A model generated the notes under the pieces. It worked only from the letters and a program-made list of their open reading frames with translations, was not told the DNA's origin and did not search any database. The position numbers and the translations under genes were made by a program. This document shows positions 1 through 9,567 of a DNA stretch of 64,000 bases, piece after piece; position 1 is the stretch's first letter; every line of letters begins with the position of its first letter. The stretch is from Gnetum montanum (taxonomy: Eukaryota; Streptophyta; Gnetopsida; Gnetales; Gnetaceae): positions 943,507 to 1,007,506 of the forward strand of contig MNCI01000651.1 in the NCBI GenBank assembly GCA_015680685.1, given 5' to 3'.

Positions 1-405
1 TGCCTAGTACTTAGGGGAAATGTACCAATTTTGGCACAATAAAGAAGAAGGCACCATAGTTAACAATTGTGGTGTGACTATTAATTTCTCTATTCAAGCC
101 ATTCTGGAAGTATTAAACCTTCCGAATACAGGGCCAAAGGTTGCTCAGAACTAGCTGGACACTTTCAGAATTGAGCAACTTAATAAACTATTGACAGAGA
201 ATAAAAGGGTGGTGGAAGAAAAAGAAAAGGCTGACTGGGCTGCCTCTATGGCACAAGTGCAAACTTACACGTATGCCAAGGCACTCAAGGGCTTACAAGA
301 GGAGAAACTCCATGCCATACTTCAATGCCATCAAATCCTAAGACCTGGAGCAAAAGAAAAGGGAAAGATACCTATGGAGGAGTCACCGCCACCAGGAACT
401 ACATG
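1..405 (+). pseudogene. Shrunken ORF2 remnant of E0
   Basis: Bases 1-145 match 45843-45985 of E6 ORF2, 146-290 match its coiled-coil start near 47145-47290, and 291-405 match its last ~100 bases (48140-48237). Two internal stretches of about 1.16 and 0.85 kb are therefore missing. From 191 the frame is open for 71 codons to the TGA at 404-406, ending in the same Pro-Leu/Pro-Gly-Thr-Thr tail as E6. The charged Lys/Glu-rich piece (about residues 1-45) is what remains of the coiled coil. No function is known; the first domain resembles extra proteins found in some plant Athila/Tat-type elements. In-frame stops upstream (positions 5 and about 150) make it a pseudogene. Confidence 0.7.
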
Positions 406-568
406 AGTTCCAAATTTTTGTAAATATTCTATGTGTTGTGTCTTTTTTTTTTTTCTTCCCACACTGCGGCATCATCCCATTTTTCCATCTAATAATCTCA
501 TACCTATCCACTGTGTAATCAATGTAGCTTGTTCTCACTTTAACTCGAGGACGAGTTTTCATTCAATC
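406..568 (+). other. 3' untranslated spacer of E0
   Basis: Short non-coding spacer between the ORF2 stop and the polypurine tract. It contains a T-run (about 441-456) and matches 48238-48390 of E6, including the stretch before the tract that ends in a GACGAGTTTTCATTCA-like sequence. No other feature seen. Confidence 0.6.
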
Positions 569-577
569 GTGGGGGTA
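569..577 (+). other. Polypurine tract of E0 (plus-strand primer)
   Basis: GTGGGGGTA lies directly before the TGATGAG start of the LTR. The same TCRTGGGGGTA motif precedes the LTRs at 1771 and 14325 and, on the minus strand, the LTR ending at 34729. Its position at the internal/3' LTR border is that of the RNase H-resistant primer for second-strand synthesis. Confidence 0.8.
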
Positions 578-1629
578 TGATGAGACATGAAATTGCACAT
601 ATTGTTGGCATTCGCGTTAAGGCACCCACGATAAGGCATCCACGTTATATCATGGGTCACGATATCACGTATCACGTATGCGTTACGATATCGCGTACGC
701 GATATCGCGTCTTCCCTACGATATCGTGTATGCGATATCGCAGTCAGCTGCAATTTCTATAAATAAGAGGCCGCTCTCCCTCATTTGACATCCTAGTTTA
801 GTGTAGTAAAGCTCTGGTAGTTTGATCCCTCCAGAGTTAGATTTTTTCCTGTGTCTGCCCGCAGTGTGGTGAATGTAATTGTACGGTGTCTTTATTCAAG
901 TGTGTCGTACTTGGACACACACATGATCGGCAATAAAGATCGAGATTACTTCATCATTGCAGCATTCACTTAGTTTATTTATTTGTTATTTATTTAATGT
1001 TATTTATTTCTTTCATAGCGTAGTGTGAGTACGACTTGGCTACGAGCATCTACGGATGTGTCCGGCTAGTCAAGGAATCGGTTGCTCATCGCGATTAGTC
1101 TCTCGCCCTTAAACTCCTAGAAGCAGAACGAGTACGACTTGATTACGAGCATTTAAGTGTGACTGCTTGGTAGCCCAGTGGTGTAGCTAGGGGGATCTAC
1201 GCTTGGTAACCCAGTGGCGTATTTGGGGTCTGCGCTTGGTAATCCCAGTGGCGCACCTAGGATCTATGCTTGGTAGTCCCAGTGGTAGTCGTGCACAAAG
1301 TCCAAGATGTGTACGGTTGATCAAGGAATCGGTTGCTCGTCGCACTTAGGCTAGATTAGATTTCTTACCTTTTCCTCCTAGTTTAGATTAGTTAATATTA
1401 TTTTCCACTGCCTTCAGGAGTAGCGTTAGAATTAGAACACATCATACACCTCATCTAGACTAAACCATACGTGACATATGCAAAACTAGTCTAGGTGGGA
1501 AGACAGCGAACTGCGACCTAAGGCTAACTATCTAGGTGCCACAACTAGTCCATCTGCGGAGTTCGACTAGATCGCGCGTGCGATGCTCTTTTCGTATGGT
1601 TGAGTGTAGGGGTACCTCGCCACTCATCA
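578..1629 (+). repeat. 3' LTR of E0 (type I, expanded)
   Basis: The LTR starts TGATGAGACATG and ends CGCCACTCATCA (TG...CA). U3 has five GATATC cores around 659-745 in alternating CGCGATATCGCG-like palindromes, then a TATAAATA box at 758-765. The AATAAA poly(A) signal is at 932-937. At 1052 bp it is longer than its relatives (785-866 bp). The extra length comes from U5: four copies of a 33-36 bp unit starting GCTTGGTA at 1165, 1201, 1234 and 1268, and a second copy of a stretch with GAGTACGACTT (1027 and 1130) and TCAAGGAATCGGTTGCTC (1070 and 1321). No target duplication can be tested. Confidence 0.9.
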
Positions 1630-1770
1630 CTTGCGCACTCAAAGTCTATTTGTTCCACCTGAGTTAGCTTGTATGTTAGTTAATAATCCCATACCTTCCC
1701 AATATTTTGTAAGGAACTTGTTCCTCCTCTTCTTAACTCAAGGATGAGTTTTCATTCAGTCGTGGGGGTA
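1630..1770 (+). other. 3' UTR end and polypurine tract of a type II-like element split by E0
   Basis: This matches the last ~140 bases of the internal region of E1 (14245-14324) and of D (34730-34850, minus strand), including TTAATAATCCCATACCTTCC and the AAGGATGAGTTTTCATTCA block. It ends in the polypurine tract CGTGGGGGTA at 1761-1770. E0 cuts it on the left at 1629/1630, so the rest of this element lies beyond E0, outside the window. Confidence 0.75.
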
Positions 1771-2636
1771 TGATGAATCATAATTTGACTAGCTCTGATA
1801 TTGGATATCTAATATCAAAACCTCAACATCATATACCTAATATCAAATCCCATGATGCATTATCATATATCTAATATCATAGGTTATATGCTGACCTATA
1901 AATATAGTGCTTGGGCTCATGACTTTTCAGAAGTTTTTAGTTGAATTTTTCATAGTCTTTTGCATAGAGTAGCAAAGCTCTTGCAATTTGTTTTCTCCAG
2001 CATTAGAATATTTCTAAATGCTTGTAATAAGAGTCTAAGTGTGTATAGATCTTTGTTTGAGCATTGATGTACCTTAGCACAGTAGTGTGATAGGAATAAA
2101 AATGAACCCCTTTGATCATCCTTGTAGCAGTCAGAATAGATTAATGTTTCCTTTAATGCACTTTACTTTGATGCACTTAAATTAAGCAATTAATTTTTAG
2201 TTGTTAATGAACAGAAGTACAACTACTTCAAGCATACATATAGTGCTTCATAACCTATAAATCCTTAATGTTTGGTAGCCCAGTAGTGCTATACATGATC
2301 AAGATGTGTCCAGGAAAGTGGGATGGGTACTTGTGTTAAGCTAGCTAGGAAGTAAATGAATTAGATCTTAAATTACCTTACCTTTCATTCTTATTCTAGG
2401 AGATTAAATTTATAAAACATAAAATGATAAAAATCAGGTACCTAAATTACACTTAAATCATATCCTTGAGCTTCAAAAGTGTAGTTGGGAAGACAACAAA
2501 CGTTCTCAATGCCCATTTCACTTCCTAGAAGAACTAGTGCACTGGAGAACTATAGGTCCATGGAATTCAACCAAATCACATGTGAATGCCTTAGTGATTC
2601 GTATGGTTGGGTGTAGAGATACCTTGTCAATCATCA
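1771..2636 (+). repeat. 3' LTR of a GATATC-family element (diverged subfamily)
   Basis: 866 bp from TGATGAATCATA to TCAATCATCA, directly after a polypurine tract. U3 has an AT-rich version of the palindromes (GATATTGGATATCTAATATC-like). A TATAAATATA box lies near 1901, and the R/U5 part is of type II by its ATTTCTAAATGCTTGTAATAAG stretch. It interrupts the reverse transcriptase of the minus-strand gypsy B element, whose frame resumes at about 2642. Because it has its own polypurine tract upstream it is a true 3' LTR rather than a solo LTR. Confidence 0.8.
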
Positions 2637-2641
2637 CAATA

Positions 2642-3740
2642 GAACTAAAATTTCTAATAGACCTTCAATATAAGTCATCCAAACCAACAAAATATCTCAT
2701 GTCTTCCATATCTCTAGGTGAATGCCACTCCTTGATCACCTTGATCTTGCTTGGTTCCATCATGACTTGGTTCTTGGAGATAACATGACCTAAGAATATA
2801 ATTTCCTTCTTTATAAAATGGTATTTCTTGACATTGATTACTAACAAAGCCTCATGCAACTTTGAGCATACTAATACCCTTTGTTGCATGGGTTCTTCTT
2901 CTTTGCAACTATACACAAAAATATCATCAAAGGAGCAATGCAACATTTACTACTAAAATTCCTTAGAATCTCATGCATAAGTTTCATGAGTGTTCATAGA
3001 GCATTGGTTAAACCAAAAGGCATGGCTAACCATTCATACAAGTCATCTGATATCTTAAAAGTTATTTTTCATTCATCTCCCAGTTTAATCCTTATTTGAT
3101 GATAGTCACTCTTTAAATAAATCTTGGAGAAAATATCAACAATAGCAAGTACATCAAAAATATCATTAATCATAGGAATATGAAACCTATACTTCATAGT
3201 AATCCTATTGACAATCCTAGAATCTATGCACATTTTCAATTCATTTGTATCCTTCTTGGAAACTTGTACAATGGGAATGACACAAGAAGAGTTCGATTCC
3301 TTAATGAAGCCATTAGAAAGTAATTCACTTTACTTGTTTGTGCAATTCCTCCTTCTGATTGGAGTCATGAGATAGGCTCTCTTATTAGGAAATGTACCTC
3401 CAGGTATGAAATCTATTCAATTTTAATGGATCTCATTGGTGGAAGTCCTTCAAATTTTTTGCTACAAAAATTAGCAAATTCCAATGCTAAGGATTGCACT
3501 TCTAGAGGAAGTCCATTTGAATGCTCCTCTTCACTTGTTGCAAGTGTTGACATGATGACACAACCATGTTTAGCCTCTTCATGTGCTTGTAGGTATTCTT
3601 GCTCACTTACCAAGATCAATGTAACATTTTTAGGGACATTTTCTTGTTGCTATTACCAATTCATAGGGATTAATTCTTGTATCTCATCTTCTCTTGGTAC
3701 TGACCAAACATTTCTTGCATCACTAAAAGAAGCCTTATTT
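2642..3740 (-). pseudogene. pol: Gypsy B pol fragment: linker and reverse transcriptase
   Basis: The minus strand encodes a linker with the pattern EGLPPMRSIKIE (about 3460-3413), typical of the start of Ty3/gypsy RT. Further on are the catalytic FDDI motif followed by FVYS (about 2925-2900), then FLGHVIS and the MRYFVG block that opens the RT/RNase H connection (about 2775-2665). The RT catalytic Asp pair is intact. The reading is broken by frameshifts between 3410 and 2950, and the gene ends at the inserted LTR. RNase H and integrase are not in the window. It would copy the element RNA in virus-like particles; this copy cannot. Confidence 0.8.
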
Positions 3741-5126
3741 TCAAAATTCTAAGGTCTTTTCAAAATGACATTAGAACAACTAATTAGAAGAATGTCATAA
3801 TGTATCTTATCTTTAATAGAAATAATTTTTTTAAAAAATACACTTCTCCTTTAGTTCTTGGAAATAATACTTTGAATGCCAATGAACTCTATAGGATTTA
3901 GGATGTGGAAACATCTTCATTAATATTGTTTTTTTTTTCATATAAGTTTAAGAATTAATTTCAATTACATCTTCAACCATAGAAGCATGAAGATTACCTT
4001 CATTGAAGAATTCTATCTTTTCTCATGTTTGAAGTCATTTCCTATTAAAGATCTTTGACTTTCTACAGTTCCATTGCTTGTGTCCCGTCTCACCACAATT
4101 GTAGCATTGAAGTTTGGAGATATAGCCATTTTCTCGACCATTCTCTTTCTTGGAATCTTGGTCCTCCTTGGACTTCTCTTACTTCTCCTTTGTTTCTTCT
4201 TTGATATTTTTCTTATACTTGGAACCCTTCCTCACCTTTAGAAGTTTTGAAGTTCTTGATCTTAGAAGATTTCAGATCTTTATTATAGCCTTGAAGTTTC
4301 TTCTCATCCTTAAGATCTAATTCAAAATCCTCATCTAGTGTTAGGGGCTCATAAAATACTAGCTCTTGTTAATATGTCCTCTTTAACCCTTCTTGAAATT
4401 TAGATGCTTGCTCATAGTTATCCCAATGAACTTTTGCTTGTTGAAAGATTTTATAAAAATTCATATAGACTTCCTTCACACTATTATCAACTTTTCTTAG
4501 GTATATCAATTTTTGGATGTCATCATATCTATGATGAGTCTTCTCAAATTTTTTCTTGATCATGAACTACATTAGAGACCAATCCTTGATAGGAGTATCA
4601 TTATCCACCTTATAAGAATGACTTTTCTTCTTCCACCATACAAGTGTCATACCTTCTATTTTATTTTTAGCATATGACACCATTTGATAGTATTCTACAT
4701 CTTTAAGTTTCAAGCATTTTTAATCATCTTTAACCAAGATAGAAATGAATCAACTCCTTCCATTCCATTAAAGGATTTGACTTCAACATGAGGCATTCTT
4801 GAAGCATGTCTGAAAGCTTTAGCAAGTGCAACCTTAATTTCTTTACCCTATTTCCATTAAGGCTTCGAAGAGAGTTTCTTCTTTCCTTTTTTTTTTTGAA
4901 ATATAAACCCTTGATACTTATTCTCAATACTAGGAGCATGAAGAAATGTATCATCTTGATCTTCATCTTTTTCAAGGTCTTCATTTTCAAAAGAAAGATC
5001 ATCTTCAAGAGGTGGCATGGAGGAATATCTTGAAGAATGTATTGGTAAATAAGTATGTCATTTATTCTCTTCTAGCTTTTCAACTTTCTCTACATTGAAC
5101 TTGATATCATTTCTTATGTTATCCAT
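3741..5126 (-). pseudogene. gag: Gypsy B gag
   Basis: The start is chosen at the ATG at 5126-5124, about 385 bases inside the primer site, because coding-like sequence begins there (MDNIRND...). The capsid-like middle part (4563-4369) has HHRYDDIQKLIYL and ASKFQEGLKR, in line with the retrotransposon gag fold. Near 4110-4060 is a canonical zinc knuckle with the spacing CX2CX4HX4C (CYNCGETGHKQWNC), which binds element RNA. Lys/Ser-rich stretches lie between. Several frameshifts and stops break it. A second, diverged copy of the same gag lies at 27895-28841. The part below 3990 is poorly resolved and may include the protease. Confidence 0.7.
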
Positions 5127-5511
5127 GTTTCTTCACAAAGCTTGAACTATATTCTTCTTTGGAGGCCTGATGTAAAATGACCTAAAAGATAATTTTCATA
5201 AAAATCTACAAGAAAAAGTGAAATATTTAATATTTCTTAAGGAATGAAACTAAGAATATTTAAATCTTAGGAGAAATGAGTTAAGAACCATTAAACCCTA
5301 GTTATTACAAGCCAATGAGTATCCAATTCTATAATGTTCTTCAAATTATTTAAAGATATGATAACTTAGGAGTAAAAAAAGAATTTTTGTAACCCTAAAA
5401 GGAATGAAATAGATAAAAAGAGAGAATTTACTTAAGCTTAAGAATTTTAAGTGATTATTTACACTTCAGGTGATAACTATCCACTTAAATACATCTATTC
5501 TCAATTCTAGT

Positions 5512-5523
5512 GTTCTCATACCA
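5512..5523 (-). other. Primer-binding site of gypsy B (initiator tRNA-Met type)
   Basis: On the minus strand TGGTATGAGAAC matches the usual plant retrotransposon site TGGTATCAGAGC at 10 of 12 positions. It lies six or so bases downstream of the likely LTR end, where minus-strand DNA synthesis would be primed. Confidence 0.65.
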
Positions 5524-5529
5524 ATTTGG

Positions 5530-6421
5530 TGAGGAGGCCCCTTGGATTCCACAATCCAAGATCTTTGAATTCCAAAGCAAGCCAATTTGAATACGAAATC
5601 AAAAATAAAAGCTTTATTCTTGCTACAAAAAAGGATAATTTATAGTAGAAAGAAAGCACACACTCCAAAGGAAAAATAAGAGATTCAATTGAATCCTCAC
5701 ACAACACTCAAACAAAGAAATCACACATAAAAGAATGAAAAACAAGATAATTGTCTAGGGCTCTCTCTTCTTGTAACTCTCTACACACTTTCTAGACTCT
5801 CTTCTCACTCTTGATCAAAATGAAAGATCAAAAAGTCTATTTTTACTCCTTCCTCTAAATTTTCATCTTTTCTACCATTCAAATTCATAATTTGAATCAT
5901 TAAAAACTTGCATAATAATATCTCATGTTTATTTGAAATCTCTTGAAGGAGAGGAAGATGTCCCAACCATAAGTTGGTAGTTCTTAGATGGGACATCTTT
6001 CTAAGAGAGGATATGTCTTTCAAGAATGTGAGACATGTTGTAGAATAAGTTTTGGCTTAGATGAAGATGCTTTGATTCTTATAGGAGATATCTTATCTTA
6101 GGTAGAGACTTCTTATCTCTAAAGGAGACATCTTGTCTTTGGTTGAGATGTCTAGATATATAATCAATAAATATTTACTTTAAATTATTGAGCATATAGG
6201 CACCTCCAAATAATTCCCACACATGTTAAAAAATCCTAAAATAATCATTAAAAAACCAAGTTAAGACACATACATAAACAAGACATTCAAAAACACATTG
6301 AAGATTACACATGGGATAGGTGATGTTCTCATCAAAATCATATTCTCTTGGGCACAAGATGTCATTCCATTTATCATTAAAGAGATAACTAGCCCTAATT
6401 ATAAAGAGCATTTTTATAACA
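5530..6421 (-). repeat. 5' LTR of gypsy B
   Basis: The lower border is set by the primer site and the upper border by the TGTTATAAAA start (minus strand) at 6421, giving about 890 bp. A CTATAAATTATC stretch near 5630-5645 (minus strand) is a candidate TATA box. The partner LTR is outside the window, so both ends are estimates, and the short 5-bp flank at 6422-6426 cannot be tested. Confidence 0.5.
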
Positions 6422-6952
6422 CCCTTATTAATTATCTATAAAATCTTATAAATAACTAATAGAAATGCTACAAAACCATAATGATCTAGATTTAACCTTG
6501 ATATAAAAATTCAAAAAGGAGTCATAAAATAATTAAAAGTTACCCATTACAAGTACAAATATAACATAGCAAAATCTCTTCTTACTTGCATGATTAATTA
6601 AATAAAATTGAATTTAAACAAATTATTGCAATAACAAAAATGTTGATGTTGAAAAATTTAACTAGTTGAAATGTTAAAACAGATGCAAATAATGATTTCA
6701 ATGATACTTGTTTTACCTTAATCACACATTTAGAAATAAAAAAATTCATGTTTGAAATTAGTCAAGCTAAATAATAAAATTTAAAATAATAATTAATATA
6801 ATATTAATATATAATAAAATAATAAATTTTTTTTGCAAACATATACTGCATGCTAAAATGAAAAGTAATTTTTGCAATGTCATGATTTAGTTTGCATAGA
6901 AAATAATTTCATATCTATTGTACTTTATTATTTATTTATAAAAATAGGTACA
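6422..6952. other. AT-rich spacer without recognisable feature
   Basis: About 530 bases with long A/T runs (for example 6780-6830) and no open frame or family similarity that I can see. The last five bases, GTACA at 6948-6952, are the left target duplication of gypsy C. Confidence 0.5.
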
Positions 6953-7716
6953 TGAAAGGTCAAAAGTAGGGCAATAAAAGAAACAATATTCCAAATTAAT
7001 GTCAAAGTAGTAAAAGCATTATATTTCCTAACATGTCCTAATCATCATGATATAAAGTTTAGAAAGAAATATGTTCAAGGATATATGAACGGCAAACTGT
7101 CCCTTTTATCTAGCCTCTAGATGTTTGGAGTGGGAAATACATGATTGAAACTATGTAAAAATGATGAAGAATTAAAAAAAATTATTTCTAAGCTTAAATC
7201 ACTTAGCAGTCTAGTTCTAAGTTACCAAAATCATGACCTCTTTTTAAGTAATAAGCATATTCATCCTATTTCTAGGAATGAAAGTATAAGAGTACTTATA
7301 TGTTCTAAGATAAAGCCAACATTGGACTATCTATCTTTATAAAAAGAAAATGCATCCAATGTGTAACATGACATCTATGTTCTCTTCTTATAGAGACTTT
7401 TGATCATAAAAAAGGAAAATTAAAATTATGATTAAAAAGTTATCTTTACTATATCCCTCAAGTCCATTTATACAACCATTGTGTAACTGTTCAATTAGTT
7501 ATCCATGGGTTAATTTCCATAAAAAGTAGAACCTCCCAAGGAGTATAAAAGTAAAACTATAAACATTATGGCTAACTACACCTCTCCTCGTCAGCATGCA
7601 TTAGTTACAATTAATTGCTTCCCTTTTTATTATCACACATTATCCTCTATAATACATAAAAAATAAATTAAGGGAAAAAATCAGAAGATAAAAGAAAAAG
7701 TAAAAATTTTCATTCA
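6953..7716 (-). repeat. 3' LTR of gypsy C
   Basis: Aligns along its length with 24416-25211, for example the shared stretch AGAAACAATATTCCAAATTAA near the low end and the CTCCTCRTCARCATGCATT stretch near 7585 and 25065. It runs from TGAAAGGTCA on the plus strand to ATTCA at about 7716. Many substitutions and small indels separate the pair, pointing to an old insertion. Confidence 0.8.
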
Positions 7717-7749
7717 TCCCTAGAATCAAGGGTTTTCCTTAGTAACTAA
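7717..7749 (-). other. 3' end of gypsy C internal region with polypurine tract
   Basis: On the minus strand TTCTAGGGA ends directly at the LTR start TGAATGAAAA and is the likely polypurine tract. The next insertion begins at 7750. Confidence 0.45.
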
Positions 7750-8641
7750 TGATTGGCAAGGTACTCCTACATCCAACCATATGAATCACAAGCATTCATG
7801 CATGATTCAGTTGAATTCTGTGGATGGCACTAGTTGTGCATCTAGATTGTTATGTCTTGATCATAGTTTGTTGTCTTCCACTCAGACTAGTGGTAGCTTT
7901 GTCACATATGGTTTGGTCCAAAGTGAGGCATATGATAATTGATGTTGTTTTGGCCTTATGCTACTCCTAATGATACTAAAGAAATCAATTAATTAAGCTA
8001 ACTAGCAATGGAGAGTAAAGTCTAACTAGCCTACGTGCGATGAGTATCCATTCCTAACCTTCTATACATGCCTTGGACTTTACATAACTACCACTGGGAT
8101 TACCAAGTGTACCATCACTAGGCATACTTGATGATAACACTACTAGGTCACCAAGTAATTACACTTAAGTGCACACAATTAGTTGTACTCATTAAACTTA
8201 ATGACAGAAAATGATAAAGACCAATAAATGATAAATATTAACTAAGGGAAATAGTAAGCATTTAAGTAATTAAAAATAATAATAAAACTAAGTGGATGCT
8301 GCAATGATGGAAGTGTAATCTTGATCTTTATTGCCAAACATGTAATGTGTCCAAGTACGTCACCCTCAAATAAGGATGTCATACAATGACTTAACATCAC
8401 ACTATGGGCATGCACTGGAATAAAAAATTCTCTATGTCTACTTCTAAAATCTATTAAAATATATCAAAATCTATATCTATAAACCATGCACCCAAGTGTT
8501 GTATTTATAGGATAGCATGGAAGGGACGATATCAAATCTCTGATATCAGAGGTTTTGCCCCAATATCGCACACTCAATAACATAGCTCTAATATTGGATA
8601 TCTGATATCAGAGCCCTAAAAAACATGACTTATTAGCAAAT
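7750..8641 (-). repeat. Solo LTR of the GATATC family inside gypsy C
   Basis: On the minus strand it runs from about 8641 to CCTTGCCAATCA at 7750. The U3 has CTGATATCAGATATCCAATAT-like palindromes (about 8590-8610), a TATAAATAC box near 8512 and a GGCAATAAAGAT poly(A) block near 8325. No primer site or polypurine tract flanks it. ACTAA (7745-7749) and ACTAG (8642-8646) may be its target duplication, with one mismatch. The upper end is uncertain because the first bases are mutated (TAATAAGTCAT for TGATGAGTCAT). Confidence 0.65.
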
Positions 8642-8666
8642 ACTAGATTCTGACTCTTCTGGCTAG

Positions 8667-9451
8667 TGATGAGCCGTGATATCATGTCCAACCCCGCGAT
8701 ATCGCGGCCTATCGAAATGTCTATAAATAAGAGGCGGCTTTCCCTATTTTAGGCACTTAGACTTAGACCCTTAGCCAAACTATAGTAGTTTTACCATTCC
8801 AAAGTTAGAATAATTTCCATGTGCCCATAGTAGGAGTCTTAAAGTGAACAGATCTTTATGCGAGAAAATTGTACCTGAGCACACATTTGTGTACGGCAAT
8901 AAAGACAAACTTTCTGATAAACCTTGTAGCATATGGACTAAGCTAAATAGAAATTAATTATTGTTAAATGTTTAAATGCTTTTCTAGATAATTAAATCTC
9001 TCCCAACCGTTGACTCTCCTAGTTAAGTGCATTCAGTACGACTGCTTCGAGCATGTGTGTAACACTTGGTAACCCAGTAACGAGTAGCATTTGATAATCC
9101 CAACAGCATTGCACTAGTTCAAGGTGTGTGCGACAAGTGGGAATGGATACTAGTGCTAGGACAATTAAAACTTAGTTAGTGAATAGTTAACGAAAGTTGG
9201 TCACTTAGTTCTCTTCACCTTCCCCTATTAGCATAAGACATTAAAAAGATAAAAGATATAAAAATCATATGCCTCAAGCTTACTTAACCATACAACCATG
9301 ACAATACAAGTAAGTTTGGGTGGACAGCAATTGATTAACCTTAAGTGTTCCATTAAGGTGCGTAAGCACTTAGTCCTTGGAGTTCGACCGGATCATGTGT
9401 GAGATGCTTGTATTCATATGGTTAAGTGTAGGGGTACCTCGTCACTCATCA
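8667..9451 (+). repeat. 5' LTR of E1
   Basis: 785 bp, TGATGAGCCGTG to CGTCACTCATCA. Two GATATC cores remain in U3, including CGCGATATCGCG near 8696. TATAAATA is at 8722-8729 and AATAAA at 8898-8903. A short inverted repeat ACACATTTGTGT just before the poly(A) signal could fold as a hairpin in R. It is 42 bp shorter than the 3' LTR, and the missing bases lie in the U3 palindrome array. Confidence 0.92.
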
Positions 9452-9452
9452 T

Positions 9453-9470
9453 TGGCACCGTTGTCGGGGA
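9453..9470 (+). other. Primer-binding site of E1 (tRNA-Asp)
   Basis: TGGCACCGTTGTCGGGGA matches the complement of the plant tRNA-Asp(GTC) 3' end, TGGCGCCGTTGCCGGGGA, at 16 of 18 positions. Both differences are CpG-type transitions. It starts two bases after the LTR end. Confidence 0.9.
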
Positions 9471-9567
9471 CTTAGTTGTTTGTGCGCTACGTAGAACATA
9501 GGAGATCATTCATATCGTTGGGATGCTAGAATGAACCCTTAGGGTTGATCAAAAGAAAAATAAGATA

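Larger units (their letters stand above)
1..1629 (+). mobile_element. E0: 3' end of a type I GATATC-family LTR element, cut by the window edge
   Basis: The segment holds, in order, the end of an ORF2 gene (1-405), a 3' untranslated stretch, a polypurine tract (569-577) and a full 3' LTR (578-1629). ORF2, spacer and LTR are all recognisably the same as the 3' third of E6 (45843-49263). The 5' part lies outside the window. After 1629 the sequence switches directly to the 3' UTR of another family member, so E0 inserted there. The target duplication cannot be checked because the left end is missing. Confidence 0.85.
2642..6421 (-). mobile_element. Gypsy B: chromovirus-like Ty3/gypsy element, 5' half only
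   Basis: Read on the minus strand the order is 5' LTR (6421-5530), primer site resembling initiator tRNA-Met (5523-5512), gag with a zinc knuckle (5126-about 3990), a protease-linker part and reverse transcriptase (about 3740-2642). The RT stops abruptly at the LTR at 1771-2636, so the rest of pol and the 3' LTR lie left of the window. The initiator-Met primer site and canonical CX2CX4HX4C knuckle set it apart from the tRNA-Asp-primed elements in the window. It carries many stops and frameshifts. Confidence 0.8.

Noticed and set aside
640-745. GATATC array considered as CRISPR
   Set aside because: Units are short palindromes without uniform spacers, inside a plant LTR.
559-762. Open frames of 61-64 codons on both strands in the E0 LTR
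   Set aside because: They consist of U3 palindromes read as codons; similar frames at 48359-48559 and 59271-59462 have the same cause.
1165-1290. GGTAnCCCAGTGG repeats considered as tRNA-like or SINE promoter
   Set aside because: No paired B box or tRNA fold; they are tandem units in U5.
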